64,000 bases of DNA. Origin: Panagrolaimus kolymaensis. Its lineage: Eukaryota; Nematoda; Chromadorea; Rhabditida; Panagrolaimidae. Every line of letters starts with the position of its first letter. Position 1 is the first letter of the stretch. Both the position numbers and the translations under genes were made by a program. The notes beneath the pieces are model-generated. The model was given only the letters and a program-made list of their open reading frames with translations. It had not been told where the DNA came from and did not search any database. The DNA is taken from positions 1,116,001 to 1,180,000 of the forward strand of contig JAJQJQ010000017.1 in assembly GCA_028622995.1 (NCBI GenBank), given 5' to 3'. Positions 60,345 to 64,000 of the stretch are shown one piece after another.

Positions 60345-61960
60345 TTAGATACGAGGAGGTTCCCATGAATATGTGCCATTCTATAAATTATTATTTAATT
60401 ATTTTTTTAGATTGCTTTAATTCTTACATAAGTCAGCGTCAAATTGTAAGGTACTTCATTTGATTGAAAAAAGCGAAGAGTTTGATATTCACTTTCTATA
60501 TAATCGGGATAATGGTTGCTGCCCAAATCTTTAACTACATTACTAGTTTGTGATGTTTGTTGAAATTCAATTGAAGTTGAGTTTACCTTAAGACTATAAA
60601 GTGTATTGGGTTTTCCACCAACTAAATCAACATCCACGCATAAGCTGGGATTTGCAGCTTTCTGCATTGCTTTATTATTGTTATCAACATAATAAATTGA
60701 GAATCTCATTTTATTTTTTGATGGAGGAGGAGTAGATGGAGTTGTAGGAGCATCTGTTGATGTTGGAATAGCCGTTGTTGAAGGAGACGATGTAGTTGTT
60801 TGAGCAGCAGTGGTTGTTGTAGGTGTAAGAGTGGGCGTTGGTGACGCTGTGGTAGTTGTTGGAGCAAGAGTAGTTGTTGACGCTGTTGATGTTGTTGGAG
60901 CTGCTGTAGTTGTTAGAACCGGAGTGGTTGTTAACGCTGCCGTTGTTGTTGGAGCTGCTGTAGTTGTTAGAACCTGAGTGGTTGTTAGAGCAGGAGTGGT
61001 AGTTGATGCTGTTGTAGTTGTTGGAGCAGGAGTGGTTGTTGACGCTGTTGATGTTGTTGGAGCTGCTGTAGTTGTTAGAACAGGAGTGGTTGTTAGAGCA
61101 TGAGTGGTTGTAGATGCTGTTGTAGTTGTTGGAGCAGGAGTAGTTGTTGACGCTGTTGATGTTGTTGGAGCTGCTGTAGTTGTTAGAACAGGAGTGGTTG
61201 TTAGAGCATGAGTGGTTGTAGATGCTGTTGTAGTTGTTGGAGCAGGAGTAGTTGTTGACGCTGTTGATGTTGTTGGAGCTGCTGTAGTTGTTAGAACAGG
61301 AGTGGTTGTTAGAGCATGAGTGGTTGTAGATGCTGTTGTAGTTGTTGGAGCAGGAGTAGTTGTTGACGCTGTTGATGTTGTTGGAGCTGCTGTAGTTGTT
61401 AGAACAGGAGTGGTTGTTAGAGCAGGAGTGGTTGTAGATGCTGTTGTAGTTGTTGGAGCAGGAGTAGTTGTTGACGCTGTTGATGTTGTTGGAGCTGCTG
61501 TAGTTGTTAGAACCGGAGTGGTTGTTGACGCTGCCGTTGTTGTTGGAGCAGGAGTGGTTGTGGGAGTAGTAATTTTATCATTTTCTTCTATTCTATTGGA
61601 CCTCGAACCGCGATTTTTTAAATTTGGAGTTGGACATTCTTCGGATGGAGCAGGAAACTCAGGAACAATGTTTATCCCTCTTGTTTTACCAAAGAATGAA
61701 ATAATAGCAAGTTGTGTTGGTTTTGTTAACTGTAGTATCTGGTTCCAATCTTCTTGTGAAGCAGTAACAGTAAAAGTCATGGGATTGTTGCTTTGAAAAA
61801 ACCAAATTTTTGGTACTTCACTAGAGTTAAAGTTAACTAGTTCAACTTGGCTGCTAAAAATTTTCTTTATCTAAATTTTGTAAAACAAGATGTTTTCTTA
61901 CGTATCTGAAGCCACAGAGGTTGCAGCAATCAACAACAAAAAACAAATAATATAAAACAT
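60345..61960 (-). CDS. secreted Thr-rich mucin-like protein, paralogue B
   Basis: Three exons (61902-61960, 60428-61853, 60345-60380), 506 aa. Signal peptide (FYIICFLLLIAATSVAS), an N-terminal half-domain ending LAIISFFGKTRGINIVP, then about 280 residues of Thr/Ser/Ala/Pro, and the rest of the domain (MRFSIYYVDNN, SNHYPDYIESEYQTLRFF, NLTLTYNGTYSWEPP-type end after splicing). Compared with paralogue A the Thr-rich block is an insertion between the two domain halves. Dense Thr and Pro predict heavy O-glycosylation, as in surface coat or cuticular mucins. Function unknown. Antisense frames over the repeat are long but artefacts of the low-complexity code. Confidence 0.85.
60990..61545. repeat. 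108-bp coding minisatellite in mucin gene
   Basis: Five near-identical 36-codon units (PVLTTTAAPTTSTASTTT then PAPTTTTASTTT plus HAL or PAL), with partial and diverged units on the 3' side of the gene down to about 60830. Period checked at 61008, 61114, 61222, 61330 and 61438. Confidence 0.9.
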
Positions 61961-62890
61961 TTTGTTTTTCTTTTCAAAGTATGATAAATTTTACATTCTT
62001 TTATACGAATTTGCAAATGGGAAAAACTCCCGCTTATGTTAGTTGGAAATAAAATTCCTAATTGGAAAGAAAAGCAACAAACAAAAACACACTTCGTCAT
62101 TCTGAATTACAAATACTTGTAAAGCAAAAAAAAAAACAATAAAAGTAAAAAATATGTTGAAGATGAGGAATTTTTTCTAAATGATTGTACGATTCGAAAC
62201 AAAAGGTTACAAAATGACTAGATCTCTTATCATTGTTCCTAAAAATAGTTGCTACAGTATCTGGTGATATCATAATTAATTTGTTTTGTCAAATTCCCTT
62301 TTACCGAAGTTGATATTTATAAAAATTTGTTTTCATTTTTCAAATGTTTTTTTTAATTTTTTTAGCCACCAACTCAAACTTTAGAATGCCCTCTTTTTCT
62401 CAAACACGAAAAAATGGAGTATTTTTCGATCAAAGTTGTTTATCCGGGGGCGTCCAGCCATCCATTCTTTTTTTTATAAGCCATTTCTTTGGGCAAAGGA
62501 AAGCTCCAGAGAAAAAGTTTAAACTTGCAAAATATCTTTCAAATCATTCAGTTTGAAGCTTTCAAAAGCAGTGATCCCAGAGAAGCAGAGATAAAAAGAA
62601 GAACAGCCGTCGCAAGGATGTTAGACATATATACGAATGAAAAGCAAAAAAGCTAAAAAGCTAAAAGATCACACAAAAAATGGCAAAAGCTGAAAGCTGT
62701 GGCAGAACAAACAGTGGCGGCTGTTTCGTTTTAACGTGCGTGTAGGCGGAGTACAAGAAATGGATCGGGCAGGCATTTGCATTTACGACAGCCGCATTGA
62801 ATTGACTTGAGGCTTTAAAGCCTTTTAACTTTTTTTTCTTTCACTTTTCAAAGACTTTCATTGTGATCGGTCGACTCTAAAAACTCAAAG
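61961..62890. other. intergenic, troponin C promoter side
   Basis: About 930 bp between the divergent mucin and troponin C starts. The last 200 bp are GC-richer with near-palindromic stretches (CAAACAGTGGCGGCTGTTTCG) and probably include the muscle promoter and 5' UTR. No ORF. Confidence 0.45.
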
Positions 62891-63867
62891 ATGGTAAGTT
62901 TCTTTTAACTTTATTTTTATAAACTTAAATCGATTATTATCTTTTAAAAACCCAATTTATCAGACCCTTTCTTTGATAACATGGTTTAAATAAATTACCC
63001 ATTTTTAGGCAGAAGATATTGAAGAAATTCTTGCTGAAATCGATGGCTCCCAAATGGAAGGTTCGTTGTTGTTTACTTTTCCTAAAATTTCCTTAAAATT
63101 TATTAATGTTTTTAAAATTCGAATTGTTTTTGAAATAAAAATAAAATTTTCGTAATTTGTTATTTTCAATAAGCTTTCTGAAATAACTAAACTCTTTGTT
63201 AAAAAAATGTTTCAAAACCAAAGTTTTATTTGTATCAAGCTTTTATTATTGCATTTTTTCTAAAACCATTCTCCTCAAACTTTCCCTTTTTTGTAGAATA
63301 TCAAAAATTCTTTGATATGTTTGATCGAGGTAAACAAGGTTACATCAATGCCACCCAAATTGGTTCAATCATGACTGCCATGGAACAAGATTTCGATGAA
63401 AAAACCCTTCGTAAGTTTATAATTACTAAAACAAACAATAGGAAAAAGGTGTCAAAATTCCTTATAACTTTTTCTGAACTAACTTTTACTGCTTTTAAGG
63501 TAAATTGATTCGCAAATTCGATGCTGATGGTTCAGGAAAGATTGAATTTGATGAATTTTGCGCTTTGGTTTACACCGTTTCTAATACCGTTGATAAAGAA
63601 ACCCTTGCAAAGGAATTGCGTGAAGCTTTCCGTCTTTTCGATAAGGAAGGCCTTGGATACATTTCTCGACCAACTTTGAAAGGACTTCTCAAAGAAATTG
63701 CTTCCGATTTAAGTGATAAAGAACTCGATGCAGCTGTCGATGAAATTGATGAAGATGGTTCTGGAAAAATTGAATTCCAAGGTTCGTGCTTGAAAACCCT
63801 TTGAATTGTATTAAATTTTTTATTTTTTTAAGAATTCTGGGAACTCATGGCTGGTGAATCCGATTAA
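62891..63867 (+). CDS. tnc-2: troponin C (calcium sensor of muscle thin filament)
   Basis: Five exons (62891-62893, 63009-63060, 63297-63410, 63500-63781, 63833-63867), 161 aa, close to C. elegans TNC-2. Four EF hands: loop 1 DRGKQGYINATQ and loop 3 DKEGLGYISRPT lack acidic ligands at key positions including 12, so should not bind calcium; loop 2 DADGSGKIEFDE and loop 4 DEDGSGKIEFQE are canonical. Ca binding moves the troponin complex on actin to allow body-wall or pharyngeal contraction. Exon 1 contributes only the ATG codon before a GTAAGT donor. Ends WELMAGESD. A small 3' UTR follows to the window end. Confidence 0.97.
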
Positions 63868-64000
63868 ACAACCCTATCGTCTCCAAACATCATAAAATTT
63901 TTAAATTTTTTGTTTATCTCATTTTTTATTGAAAGACCATCCTTCATTAATAATTCATTCATTAATTTTGTAATTTACTGTTTGTATCGACGAAATTAAA

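Noticed and set aside
61320..61796. 158-codon plus-strand ORF rich in Val and Ala
   Set aside because: It is the antisense of the Thr-rich minisatellite; length comes from the low-complexity code.
1..64000. CRISPR arrays, bacterial operons, Shine-Dalgarno sites or prophage
   Set aside because: The genes are intron-rich eukaryotic ones and no regularly spaced direct repeats with unique spacers were seen.

Overview
The window is nuclear DNA of a nematode. The genes are split by many short introns (often 45-60 nt, with GTAAG-like donors and TTTTAG/TTTCAG acceptors), the non-coding DNA is very AT-rich with long A/T runs, and the proteins match nematode or general animal families: troponin C close to C. 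elegans TNC-2, an APR-1/APC armadillo protein, WAVE, an alpha7-like nicotinic receptor subunit, and a somatomedin-B/TINAG-like protein. Several start codons lie just downstream of an acceptor-like TTTAG/TTTCAG with no donor in view, as expected for spliced-leader trans-splicing. The species cannot be named from the sequence; a free-living or parasitic clade IV (Tylenchina-type) worm is my guess.

Layout. 1-12 kb: a LITAF-domain protein, a TINAG-like pseudoprotease with a tRNA-Ile gene antisense in one intron, and a 16-exon CHD1L/ALC1 remodeller with a macro domain (all protein genes on minus). 13-19 kb: a SAMHD1-type dNTPase (plus), then two tandem farnesyl-diphosphate synthase paralogues (minus). 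19-30 kb is dense: WAVE/SCAR, CHMP2B, EXO-3/APE1, a single-RRM protein, complex I NDUFB4, an SDR dehydrogenase, proteasome alpha-4 and the SNARE USE1, with a small unknown gene nested antisense in a USE1 intron. 30-46 kb is sparser: a nicotinic receptor alpha subunit with a 16-nt microexon and a foldback-containing intron, a BED zinc-finger protein, an SLC17-like MFS transporter and the APC homologue. 46-58 kb is mostly non-coding, with a composite repeat block at 49.2-50.7 kb, a PLDLS-bearing double-CENPB transcription factor and an atypical homeodomain gene. 58-64 kb: two secreted paralogues, one with a Thr-rich mucin-like minisatellite, separated by a 385-bp foldback MITE, then troponin C.

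Most genes are independent housekeeping or neuromuscular genes. Possible functional links are the tandem FDPS pair, the head-to-tail proteasome alpha-4/USE1 pair (194 bp apart, possible operon), and the two secreted paralogues. For nearly all spliced models the exon lengths sum to a multiple of three with conserved junctions, so they are well supported; single-exon small ORFs are flagged as weak.
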